A stretch of 43,795 nt of DNA. Source: an uncultured Gammaproteobacteria bacterium. GTDB taxonomy: Bacteria; Pseudomonadota; Gammaproteobacteria; Berkiellales; Berkiellaceae. The position numbers were made by a program, and so were the translations under genes. Location of the stretch: NCBI GenBank assembly GCA_902826485.1, contig CADEEZ010000014.1, positions 1 to 43,795 of the forward strand. Reading direction: 5' to 3'. The notes below the pieces were generated by a model, which saw nothing but the letters and a program-made list of their open reading frames with translations, made no database searches and was not told where the DNA came from. Of this stretch, positions 1 through 7,492 are shown piece by piece (the stretch's first letter is position 1; the number at the start of each line of letters is the position of its first letter).

Positions 1-2
1 AT

Positions 3-926
3 TCACTGTTTTCTAGATTTACAGATGCGCTAACGACTGGCTCTGCTTGTGCAACGTCATTTGCAACAACCTCTTTTATTGTTACGCCAGGCTTCATCGC
101 AGATGATATCGTTAATGGCGCCACAGCTGGGGTGGTTTGTGGAACTGCGAGTTTTTTTGGTATAGATATTAAAAATACGATTCTGTCTAGTTGGTATGGT
201 GTTCAGCCTACCCTTTTAGAAACTGTTAAACAATCTGTTCCTAATTTATTAAACAATACTTGTGATGCCATTTATTCTAATGTGAGTTTCATCCCAAATG
301 TAATTAAAAACACTTGTGATGCAATTTATTCAAATTCGACCATTGTTCCTACAGTTCTCGAAACAGTATCACAAATGGATAAAAATACAATTACCACGGA
401 TATCTTGCCTACAAATCAAATTTTATATACGGCTCATGATGTTCTTGTTCATGCGGGTAATGGCGCTAGATCTGTATACGATGCAACGCCTTATGTTCCT
501 TATGTAAGTGAAGCACTTCGTGCTGCTAAGCCAATTTTAGTTGTATTCGCTGTGGAAAATGCTTATAACGCAGTAAAAAATGGCACCTCTCTTCTAGCTG
601 CAGTAGCTGATACTGCTGTTCGCGGTTATGCGCTTCCCATCATAGCTCGTTCTAGTGCTGAAATGATTTCTAATGTAACAGGATTGAGTGCAGAGATGGT
701 CAATCTTTCTGTTCAATTAGTTCAAAATGCTCCCATGAAGGACACCGATCAAGGTGCTAATTTAGTTCGTTTGCCGCTTGAAGTAAAAACACTTATTTTA
801 TCCCAATTAGATTATCCAAAGTGGTATCATAATAAAGAACGTGACTTGAAGCGCCAATCTTATAACGTTGCTGAAATGATTAAAGATAGGCAAGCGTCTG
901 TGAGCAGGCTCAATTTGCTAAAGTGA
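3..926 (+). CDS. Hypothetical protein with F-box-like C-terminus (5' partial)
   Basis: The reading frame is open to the left edge of the window, so the true start lies upstream; a GTG at 132 is only an internal codon. No known enzyme family is recognised. The visible part holds two copies of the 9-residue motif NTCDAIYSN about 20 residues apart. It then has a region (ENAYNAVKNGTS through MISNVTGLSAEMV) that matches the N-terminal domain of the next two plus-strand genes. Near nucleotides 765-825 comes an F-box-like motif, LPLEVKTLILSQLDYPKWY. No ankyrin repeats are visible in this part, unlike its two downstream neighbours. It is probably a paralogue that never had, or has lost, the ankyrin block. 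A role as a host-directed effector is inference from family resemblance only. Confidence 0.75.
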   Translation, partial: SLFSRFTDALTTGSACATSFATTSFIVTPGFIADDIVNGATAGVVCGTASFFGIDIKNTILSSWYGVQPTLLETVKQSVPNLLNNTCDAIYSNVSFIPNVIKNTCDAIYSNSTIVPTVLETVSQMDKNTITTDILPTNQILYTAHDVLVHAGNGARSVYDATPYVPYVSEALRAAKPILVVFAVENAYNAVKNGTSLLAAVADTAVRGYALPIIARSSAEMISNVTGLSAEMVNLSVQLVQNAPMKDTDQGANLVRLPLEVKTLILSQLDYPKWYHNKERDLKRQSYNVAEMIKDRQASVSRLNLLK

Positions 927-1013
927 GTAAAAAAACACCTATCTAAAACAATTAGAAACGACAACAAGGAGGTTGTCCCATCTCCTAATACTTATCCTAA
1001 TGGCACGGGGAAG

Positions 1014-1027
1014 CCCCCACCCCAACC
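1014..1027. repeat. Fragment of G/C-rich intergenic repeat
   Basis: The 14-mer CCCCCACCCCAACC is the exact reverse complement of the end of the repeat at 23514-23527 and nearly matches both ends of the element at 18091-18264. It sits in the 216-base gap after the first gene. The same gap holds a small hairpin at 960-977 (GACAAC/GTTGTC) with no T-tract. This is probably the remnant of a dispersed REP-like element. Confidence 0.5.
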
Positions 1028-1142
1028 TTCTTCTTCAGCCAAAAACTACCGTTTATCTTACCGTTAATCAAATATTGTTTACTTATCTAACTTAGTTGTT
1101 TTATATTGCCATAACGACAAATTATTGACGAGAGACCTATTT

Positions 1143-2168
1143 ATGGCTGATTCAACTTTATATCAATGCTTGAACACTTTTCAGAATGCGACCAGCAATA
1201 TTAATCAATCTTTTATTCCCTCTCTACCGCATGATGTTAGTACAACGATAGGCTCTTTTATGGATCTCCGTTTTTTAATTTTGACAAATGTTGCTTCTAA
1301 CCTTTATCAAGCAACAAAAACAGGTTTCTCCTTCGGAACCATAGGCAACATAACAATGGACCTCGTTTTCGGTAACCTTGTTTTCCCCATGGTGACTCAA
1401 GCCGGCTTTGAAATAATTTCTGACATCACAGGATTTAGATTAAATATGTTCTACATACCTACCTTGCTGACAAGCCAACTTTTATATGCCAAGGCAAAAC
1501 ATTGGTTATTCAACAGTACTCTAAACGAGGATCAAGAGACTTCTCTAATAGAATATGTTCGAAAAGATGATATAGATCGCGTCAAATTCTGCCTTCAGAC
1601 TGGTGCAAATCTCGATGCAAAGGGCATCAATGGCAACACAGCATTGATGATTGCCGTAAAGAAACATAATATAGAAATGGTCAAGGTATTAATTCAAGCA
1701 GGTGCCAATCTCAATAGTCAAAATAATGGTGCGCTTACGCCACTCATGCATGCTGCCACATCAGGCTATTCTGCGATAGTGGATATGTTAATAAAAGCGG
1801 GTGCTGATCTCCATGTTGTTGATAATTATCGCCATACCGCACACGCTCTTGCTAAGCTAAATAATAATGATGTTTCTGAAAATTTATTAGAAGAAGCACA
1901 CAAAAACGAAGAAAGATTCAACATTCAAAGAAGTATGTTAGATATCTTCAGAGCATTATCCCAAGATCAAAAAAATCCAGATGACACTGCCTCCTTTAGT
2001 ACCTTATCTAGAGATCTCCAAACAGATATTTTAACTTGGTGCTACGATGGGGAATCACATAGATCGAAAGTTAAGGCTGATTTGCAGAAAACTGAAAATA
2101 AAGTGCAAGAACTGTTGTTCGATAGAGAAGATGCGCTTCAACAACGCGCAGCGGTCTTTTTATTTTAA
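1143..2168 (+). CDS. Ankyrin-repeat protein with shared N-terminal domain
   Basis: A 341-residue protein. The start is taken at ATG 1143, preceded by GAGAG about 9 bases upstream; a TTG at 1125 is a weaker alternative. Residues about 50-125 form a hydrophobic domain (SNLYQATKTGFSFGTIGN ... IPTLLTSQLLYAKAK) closely matching the next gene. Residues about 132-245 hold three to four ankyrin repeats with typical NGNTALMIAVKK...VKVLIQAGANL signatures. The C-terminus has a weak form of the F-box-like module (FSTLSRDLQTDIL) followed by a charged helical tail. It lies 28 bases before its paralogue, so the two are probably co-transcribed. Ankyrin proteins of this sort bind protein partners and in Legionellales are often secreted effectors; secretion here is inferred. 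Confidence 0.85.
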   Translation: MADSTLYQCLNTFQNATSNINQSFIPSLPHDVSTTIGSFMDLRFLILTNVASNLYQATKTGFSFGTIGNITMDLVFGNLVFPMVTQAGFEIISDITGFRLNMFYIPTLLTSQLLYAKAKHWLFNSTLNEDQETSLIEYVRKDDIDRVKFCLQTGANLDAKGINGNTALMIAVKKHNIEMVKVLIQAGANLNSQNNGALTPLMHAATSGYSAIVDMLIKAGADLHVVDNYRHTAHALAKLNNNDVSENLLEEAHKNEERFNIQRSMLDIFRALSQDQKNPDDTASFSTLSRDLQTDILTWCYDGESHRSKVKADLQKTENKVQELLFDREDALQQRAAVFLF

Positions 2169-2196
2169 CTTTAAATTTTGATTCAAGAGGTTGTGT

Positions 2197-3186
2197 ATGA
2201 CAGAGAGCATTTTAAATAAGTCCGCAAACATAGGCCTACCTATTAATTTGCCTGTTGAATCTATTGCACTAGCTGCTTCTAATTTGTATCAAATGACACA
2301 AACAGGTATCTCTACACAAGCATTATGCACAGCCGCATTAGATACGCTTTTGGGTGGATTTATGGTGCCAAAAGTGACTAGTATTGCTTGTGATATGATT
2401 TCTCGTGCTACCGGCGTTAAATCAGACCTATTGTATCTTCCTATGTCGCTCACAACCCAAGTATTATACGAAAAAGCAAAAAATAAGATCCTCAATGAGG
2501 ATAGAAATCATTATCATGAGACTGTTTTAATGACAGCTGCTCGAACTTGCAAACTTTCTTTAGTAAAAGCCTGTCTTCAAGGCGGTGCAAATGTTAACGC
2601 AATAGATAACGTTGGTAATACCTCGCTAATGCTTGCCGTGGCAAAAGGAAATCTTCCCATTGTGAATGTATTAGTTCAAGCAGGCGCAGATGTGAACACC
2701 ATAAACAATGATAACTTTACGCCCCTGTTGTTGGCTGCAGGGCGTGGGTATACAGAGATAGTAAATGTTTTAATTCAAGCTGGTGCTAACATCGATTACA
2801 TTGACCAGTTCGGCAACACGCCATTATTTTATGCTACTGAAAATCAACACGGTCAAACCATTGAATTATTAAATATAGCACAAGAAAATCAAGAAATTTC
2901 TAAGATTCGAAGCGACATGTTCGATATCTTAAAATGTTTAGTTCAAGATCAGTCAAGTCCTCCTGCTTGTATAACCTTTTTAGATTTACCTATAGAAATA
3001 AGAATGCTGATTTTATCTAAAAGAGAATATCCAGAATGGTACAAACCATATATTAATCGTGATTTGCATTTTGCTTTAAACAAAGTAAACAAAATGCTCA
3101 CCAATAGACAAGAAAAACGTGAAGAGCAAGAAGAGAGAGAAGAACGACTAAAAGAAATCGGCTTTAATTTTTTATTTAATCTTTAA
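2197..3186 (+). CDS. Ankyrin-repeat protein with F-box-like C-terminus
   Basis: A 329-residue paralogue of the preceding gene. ATG 2197 follows AAGAGG with a 6-base spacer, which favours it over a TTG two codons upstream. Residues about 28-100 are the shared hydrophobic domain (SNLYQMTQTGIS ... LTTQVLYEKAKNKIL). Residues about 106-228 are four ankyrin repeats (GNTSLMLAVAKGNLPIVNVL, QAGADVNTINNDNFTPLLLA, and so on). Residues about 259-281 carry a good F-box-like motif, LDLPIEIRMLILSKREYPEW, and the tail is rich in Glu/Arg and probably coiled. The 3' end overlaps the convergent DUF4166 gene by 15 bases. Function is unknown; the ankyrin plus F-box-like layout suggests an adaptor that could recruit targets to host SCF ubiquitin ligase (inference). 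Confidence 0.87.
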   Translation: MTESILNKSANIGLPINLPVESIALAASNLYQMTQTGISTQALCTAALDTLLGGFMVPKVTSIACDMISRATGVKSDLLYLPMSLTTQVLYEKAKNKILNEDRNHYHETVLMTAARTCKLSLVKACLQGGANVNAIDNVGNTSLMLAVAKGNLPIVNVLVQAGADVNTINNDNFTPLLLAAGRGYTEIVNVLIQAGANIDYIDQFGNTPLFYATENQHGQTIELLNIAQENQEISKIRSDMFDILKCLVQDQSSPPACITFLDLPIEIRMLILSKREYPEWYKPYINRDLHFALNKVNKMLTNRQEKREEQEEREERLKEIGFNFLFNL

Positions 3187-3933
3187 AACAGAGTCAGGGT
3201 TATTTATGACCATTTGAAAAACGCCCTGATATTCAAATATTTTACCCAAAATAGGATGGGTAATGCGCAATACCGTTTTAAAACTGTTTGCGCTCACCGC
3301 TTCTTCTTCGCTATAAATATCCCCCATGAATAAGCCTAACGGAAGCGGGATAGTCATATTCCCTATACGCCAAACATACCCCAGGCTTTTAAGAATAACT
3401 TTGTTATTCTCGTAAGTAACCTGTTGCCGAATACCTAAACCAAAACGCACGAATTCAATTACTTCATTTTTTGAGATTTCTAGCGTTGAATTAAAATGGT
3501 AAGGTTTTTTATTGGGGTAATCAAACGTTCTGTTCATAGAAATATTATTTGAATATTTTTTGCTTTGAAATTCTACGGTTACAGGAATATCCCGTCCTTG
3601 ATAGGGTACCAAGGCACCGAATAATCTTAAGATGGGTGACATAATCGTAATATATTTTGAAAAAACGATAGTTAATAAACCTTGAACTTTTACGAAGTCA
3701 TCACAAAAAGCCCGGTTACCATATCGTGATTTAAGTATCGGGGGCATGGCCTCCCATGTGGAACCAAAAACATGTTTAAAAATCGGTTGATTAGGCTCAT
3801 GATCTAATACTACGCCTTCTAGGGGTGGCTTTTGTGCAGCAGCGTGTCGCGACAAATTTCTCATTTGTTTTAAAAGAGGATAAATCACCAAAAAGAAGAA
3901 TTTAAATTTTAAAAAATAACGAAATAATTTCAT
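3172..3933 (-). CDS. DUF4166 domain-containing protein
   Basis: About 253 residues. The start at 3933 is chosen because its ATG overlaps the TGA of the upstream gene (ATGA, 3930-3933), a classic coupling signal; an in-frame ATG at 3963 would lie inside that gene. The N-terminus holds a hydrophobic helix (LKFKFFFLVIYPLLKQM). The rest resembles DUF4166: a FKHVFGSTWEAMPPILKSRYG block, then FDYPNKKPYHFNSTLEI, GNMTIPLPLGLFMGD, and a final HPILGKIFEYQGVFQMV. DUF4166 has no established biochemical role. Coupling to a DCC-family thiol oxidoreductase suggests a shared membrane-associated task. The N-terminal helix is near-identical to the C-terminus of the coupled gene (see findings). Confidence 0.72.
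   Translation of the reverse strand: MKLFRYFLKFKFFFLVIYPLLKQMRNLSRHAAAQKPPLEGVVLDHEPNQPIFKHVFGSTWEAMPPILKSRYGNRAFCDDFVKVQGLLTIVFSKYITIMSPILRLFGALVPYQGRDIPVTVEFQSKKYSNNISMNRTFDYPNKKPYHFNSTLEISKNEVIEFVRFGLGIRQQVTYENNKVILKSLGYVWRIGNMTIPLPLGLFMGDIYSEEEAVSANSFKTVLRITHPILGKIFEYQGVFQMVINNPDSVLKIK
3868..3920 (-). repeat. Tandem duplication, copy in DUF4166 gene
   Basis: About 53 bases that align to 3984-4036 with an offset of 116 bases. The match includes GGATAAATCA and GAATTTAAATTT in both copies (plus-strand reading). It encodes the N-terminal hydrophobic helix of the DUF4166 protein. Confidence 0.7.
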
Positions 3934-4325
3934 TTTTTGAATCGCTCCACTTGCCTTACCCAAAGTAAAGATTTTCTGATTATTTTCAAAATAGGATAAA
4001 TCAGCAAAACCATGAATTTAAATTTGAATATATACGCATTGATTTTATTAAAAATATCGATAGGAGTACTTAGCATAGCAAGAAAATGCACAGCATCTGG
4101 TCCATAATAAAAAACATTTTGGTATTTGACGATGATCCCCTCATTGAGATCATAACCTTGAGCCCTGGCTTCTTCGACCAAAGGATGAGCTGTACGAGCA
4201 TTGATGGTTTCTAAGTGCCCAACTGCCTTTTTTAATTTTAGGGACTTAGCACAATGATGGCAGATAAGGCATTCAGCATCATAAATTAAATAAAGCACAT
4301 TGGGATTAGTCATAATCAAAATCAT
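3930..4325 (-). CDS. DCC-family (DUF393) thiol-disulfide oxidoreductase-like protein
   Basis: 131 residues. The N-terminus reads LYLIYDAECLICHHC, matching the YD-x-x-C-x-x-C signature that names the DCC/DUF393 family, a thioredoxin-like group predicted to handle thiol-disulfide exchange. The middle (NARTAHPLVEEARAQGYDLNEGIIV...YYGPDAVHFLAML) matches the family pattern of an Asp/Glu-containing strand and a 'G.dA...l' helix. The C-terminus adds a hydrophobic helix (YIFKFKFMVLLIYPILKII) and a basic tail. The start at 4325 is uncertain; ATG 4313 is equally plausible, and neither has a clear ribosome site. The gene is translationally coupled to the downstream DUF4166 gene. Confidence 0.75.
   Translation of the reverse strand: MILIMTNPNVLYLIYDAECLICHHCAKSLKLKKAVGHLETINARTAHPLVEEARAQGYDLNEGIIVKYQNVFYYGPDAVHFLAMLSTPIDIFNKINAYIFKFKFMVLLIYPILKIIRKSLLWVRQVERFKK
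3984..4036 (-). repeat. Tandem duplication, copy in DCC-family gene
   Basis: Partner of 3868-3920 at an offset of 116 bases. It encodes the C-terminal hydrophobic helix of the DCC-family protein. The two copies are read in different frames, but both specify a KFKF...LxIYPxLK peptide. Confidence 0.7.
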
Positions 4326-4382
4326 AGCTGGAAAATGGGTGGGATGCTAGCCGAAAATCAAATTTTGCCTTTATGACAAAAA

Positions 4383-4445
4383 GGGACGGCACAGTGGCCG
4401 TCCCCTACGTGAGATCTATGTAGGGTATGGCCTCCGTGCCATACC
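4383..4445. repeat. Two-hairpin palindromic element (REPIN-like)
   Basis: Two perfect 8-bp-stem hairpins, GGGACGGC/GCCGTCCC (4383-4404) and GGTATGGC/GCCATACC (4424-4445), flank an imperfect palindrome (CCTAC...GTAGG, 4404-4424) centred on AGATCT. It lies between two minus-strand genes. It could act as a transcription terminator for the 544-residue protein gene, although neither hairpin is followed by a clear T-tract, or it could be a mobile palindromic repeat. Confidence 0.6.
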
Positions 4446-4468
4446 GTTTATCAAAATAATACAAATGA

Positions 4469-6103
4469 TTATTTTTTCGATTTTCCGTATTTCTTCTTGT
4501 CAGAAACTTCAGGACCTTCCTCATCATTAGATGCTTTATCATTATGTTTCACATCAGAACCATACTGATTAAACATCACTTGATTTGGTTTTTCGAGATC
4601 TAATGGATCTTTCGTGCCAGCATTATCAGGTTTAGGCTTATCAGCGTTTGCATCCCAAGAACGATAATCAGCGTATAATACTTTACCTAGTTCTGTCATT
4701 AAGGTATCTTTTTTACCCTCAATAACAGATTTAGAGGCTAGTTTTTTTAGCATATTTTTAAGATTTTCGAGATACACTAATTTTACTTCAACGTTGCCGT
4801 TTTGATAATTCGTCCGGTGCGCTTCTGCAATTTTATTAATGTGCGACATAATCAGATTAATTTGATCTAACTTTGGCATTTTAGAAAGATCTAAAGTCAA
4901 CCAATCAATACGTGTATCTAGGATGGTCAATAGTAATTTTCTCTTACCTTCGTTATCGAGTAAATTATCTACTAACTCTCTCATATCGCTTTGGACCCGG
5001 CCAATTTGGTTTAAATTGTCTAGATAACGCAGCGCAGACCCAATGGTTTTGTCTTTTACCCAAGCCAATAGCCCTCTTATGCCATTTTCTCTGATAATAT
5101 TCACCACTTTGGCTATTTTATCGTAAACATAATTAAACTGAGTCGCCGCCCAATTTTTAAATGAAACCAAATGTGCCCAACCGGCTACGCAGATATTGTT
5201 AAGCTTAGTTAAACCCCAAACAACGCCATCTTTAAGTGCAATTGCCAATTGTTTGCTGTAATGCCAAACATTTTTTAAAACAGATTCAATGCCCTGCCCT
5301 AATGCAACAACCATATTCTTAAGTTTGGTTAAACCCCAAACAACGCCATCTTTAAGTGCAATTACTAATTTTTTACCATAATGCCAAGTATTAGTGAAAA
5401 TAAACTCAAGTGTATTTTCAAGTTTATTGGCAATCCAAATTATTGTGTTTTTAAGCTTAGAAGCCATATTTTTAGTAAAATGCCAAGTCTCTTTTAAGAC
5501 AGTCGGCAATTCATATACAAACCCTGCTGACATACTAAACAATTCAGCAAAAGCTTGTGATCCTTGAAAGGCATAATTAAAAGAATAGGCTTTTCCTAAC
5601 AATGTAAAATTGCCTGCTAAAACAAGTGGCGCGGGGTAGAACGCACCAAAAATAGCCCCTGCTATGCCTGCCCAAATTATCACACCAAAAAGTTTTTGCG
5701 TTTTTTTACTGATTTTTATTTCACTAAAATACTCATTGTTAAGGGTAACTGGTTTACGTTCGGGTGGATCGATAGGGATAACAGAGAATAAAACACCAAG
5801 AACCGTGCTCACTAATCCACCAAGTATACCTGCTAGATTTGCGGTAGGTCGCATCAAGAATTCTTGATTTACTCTATGTAGCGTTTTTGTATAACGATAG
5901 GCGGCTCTATATAATGAATTTGTTTCTTTTGCCTTTATATGTTCGCGCCAACCATCTTTACTTTGCTTAATTTTATCAAAAGCAAGTTTAAACGGCGCTA
6001 ATAAACCAATCCCTAGATGCCCGAAAGCTTGAGCAACTGTTGAATAACCAGCACGATAACCCCATACTCGCCAGCCATTCAGGCGTTCAACATATGTTGA
6101 CAT
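4469..6103 (-). CDS. Large membrane-associated protein with 40-residue repeats, effector candidate
   Basis: 544 residues, no recognised family. ATG 6103 follows AGAGG with a 4-base spacer. Two hydrophobic segments lie at about residues 89-110 and 138-165. Residues about 200-330 hold three copies of a 40-residue repeat built on 'W-H-Y-x-K-x-L-x-I-A-L-K-x-x-V-V-W-G-L-T-K-L'; two are nearly identical at DNA level. A helical region follows (residues about 340-470). The end is charged and disordered, finishing with DEEGPEVSDKKKYGKSKK. Glu-rich C-terminal tails of this sort (E-block) occur in Dot/Icm type IV effectors. A secreted, membrane-inserted effector is plausible but inferred. The gene is divergent from the two small membrane-protein genes that follow. 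Confidence 0.8.
   Translation of the reverse strand: MSTYVERLNGWRVWGYRAGYSTVAQAFGHLGIGLLAPFKLAFDKIKQSKDGWREHIKAKETNSLYRAAYRYTKTLHRVNQEFLMRPTANLAGILGGLVSTVLGVLFSVIPIDPPERKPVTLNNEYFSEIKISKKTQKLFGVIIWAGIAGAIFGAFYPAPLVLAGNFTLLGKAYSFNYAFQGSQAFAELFSMSAGFVYELPTVLKETWHFTKNMASKLKNTIIWIANKLENTLEFIFTNTWHYGKKLVIALKDGVVWGLTKLKNMVVALGQGIESVLKNVWHYSKQLAIALKDGVVWGLTKLNNICVAGWAHLVSFKNWAATQFNYVYDKIAKVVNIIRENGIRGLLAWVKDKTIGSALRYLDNLNQIGRVQSDMRELVDNLLDNEGKRKLLLTILDTRIDWLTLDLSKMPKLDQINLIMSHINKIAEAHRTNYQNGNVEVKLVYLENLKNMLKKLASKSVIEGKKDTLMTELGKVLYADYRSWDANADKPKPDNAGTKDPLDLEKPNQVMFNQYGSDVKHNDKASNDEEGPEVSDKKKYGKSKK
5201..5400 (-). repeat. Tandem 120-bp repeats inside the 544-residue protein gene
   Basis: The segment around 5209-5245 recurs at 5329-5365, exactly 120 bases (40 codons) apart; both begin TTAAACCCCAAACAACGCCA. 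The exact multiple of three keeps the frame. The high DNA identity indicates a recent duplication. Confidence 0.8.
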
Positions 6104-6305
6104 AAAACCTCTACTATATTATGCAAATATTATTTAAGGTCTGTAAGCTAACATCCCTCTTAATTCTTGTCAAAATTTAACAACGCATTTTAGACCACTG
6201 TTATTTGTTTTCGACTAAACGAAGCTATTTTCGGATGAATGAATATGAGTTATGTTAATGGCATACTTATACTCGGTATAGGGAAAGTTAAAAATGAGGT
6301 CACAC

Positions 6306-6980
6306 ATGATGAGAAAAAAAATCGGGGTGCCAGATAAAACGACCAGCGTAAAACTCAGTTTAACGGCATTGACCTCGGGCGCAGTTTGGTTTTATACCGG
6401 TCCATTCGCTGCGGTTGCTGCCAGAGAGTCGTTTACTTTTATATATGATTTACTCTACGGCATTCCACTTTGGTATAACCCTTCGTATGCGCTCACCTAT
6501 ATGCCTATTCGTGAACATATCGCCAATTATGCATTTGAATACGGCGGCCTCATGTTGGGATCACTTTGTGCCCCTTTTATTTATAAAGGCGTCAATACCA
6601 TCAGTAATATGGGCGGAAAAATGCTCGCCAAATTAGGCATTGTCACACCAGAAAAAAAATTTTTTATAGGACCGATTCAGGAAATTCCGCCCTTACGATT
6701 TTCAAAAGTAAAAAACCGAACCAATTTTTTTCTGGAAGGATCAAAAGATGAAAAAGAAGAAGATCGAAAGGAGAAACGTAACAGCAAAAATATGAACACG
6801 CTTTTGCTTTCTCGCTCTGATAAGCACAAAAGTAAAGACATGAATGAGCTTTTGGCTAAAGAGCCGCAAAACAGCAAAAATATTGAAAGCATTCTGCGTA
6901 AAGAGAGGCGCAGCAGTAAAGATTTTGAACATTTCATTACTTCTGCGCCAACCAGATTAAACACACAATCGTTCGTTTAA
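6306..6980 (+). CDS. Small membrane protein with C-terminal SK-(N/D) repeats
   Basis: 224 residues from ATG 6306, which has GAGGT 5 bases upstream; ATG 6294 is in frame four codons earlier. Residues about 15-110 are hydrophobic and shared with the next gene: AVWFYTGPFAAVAARE, then LLYGIPLWYNPSYALTYMP, REHIANYAFEYGGLMLGSLC and APFIYKG. After a linker, residues about 155-215 hold four repeats of roughly 15 residues with the core (N/K/S)SK(N/D)(M/I/F)(N/E). These are highly basic and probably helical. No family is recognised. The next gene follows after 17 bases and is a shorter paralogue, so the two probably form an operon. Confidence 0.75.
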   Translation: MMRKKIGVPDKTTSVKLSLTALTSGAVWFYTGPFAAVAARESFTFIYDLLYGIPLWYNPSYALTYMPIREHIANYAFEYGGLMLGSLCAPFIYKGVNTISNMGGKMLAKLGIVTPEKKFFIGPIQEIPPLRFSKVKNRTNFFLEGSKDEKEEDRKEKRNSKNMNTLLLSRSDKHKSKDMNELLAKEPQNSKNIESILRKERRSSKDFEHFITSAPTRLNTQSFV

Positions 6981-6997
6981 CTAAATAAGGTTATTTT

Positions 6998-7492
6998 ATG
7001 CCAACTAAAAAAAAAATTGAAACATCAAATGCACATGAAACATTGAAAGTAGGATTAACGGCTGCTGCCTCTCTCGCCATATGGTTTTATGCAGGTCCTG
7101 TGGCCTCTATTGCTGCCAAAGAACTATTCGTAATAGGATACGATACGCTCTATGGCGTGCCCAATTGGTACAATCCTTCGTATTCAATGACCTTTGTCCC
7201 ATTAAGAGAACATGTTGGGCACTATGCCTTTGAGTATGGCGGGCTCATGTTAGGATCGCTTTGTGCACCTGTTATTTATAAAGGCATCAGTGCCGCTAGT
7301 GATATGGGCGGAAAAGTGCTCACACGTTTAGGCATAGGCGAGGCAGAAAAAGAGCGAAAAGAAGTACTCCCTTTGCTTTTAGGATATAAAAAAGACAAAT
7401 CTTCATACCTTCGCCCAACCGACGAAAAGGTAAAAGAATATGTGCCTAATTTAGAGACGAATAATAAACCGCTTAATACAGCGCGATTTTAG
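6998..7492 (+). CDS. Small membrane protein, paralogue of preceding gene
   Basis: 164 residues; ATG 6998 follows AAGG at a normal distance. The first 110 residues match the preceding protein closely (IWFYAGPVASIAAKELF, TLYGVPNWYNPSYSMTFVPL, REHVGHYAFEYGGLMLGSLC, APVIYKG). The SK-repeat tail of the first protein is replaced by a short charged tail. The stop codon overlaps the convergent glmM stop (7489-7492). Function is unknown; the strongly conserved WYNPSY and EYGGLMLGSLCAP segments suggest a specific membrane role. Confidence 0.75.
   Translation: MPTKKKIETSNAHETLKVGLTAAASLAIWFYAGPVASIAAKELFVIGYDTLYGVPNWYNPSYSMTFVPLREHVGHYAFEYGGLMLGSLCAPVIYKGISAASDMGGKVLTRLGIGEAEKERKEVLPLLLGYKKDKSSYLRPTDEKVKEYVPNLETNNKPLNTARF

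Noticed and set aside
966..972. Strong AAGGAGG ribosome-site-like sequence
   Set aside because: No start codon with a meaningful frame follows at the right distance; it forms the loop of a small hairpin.
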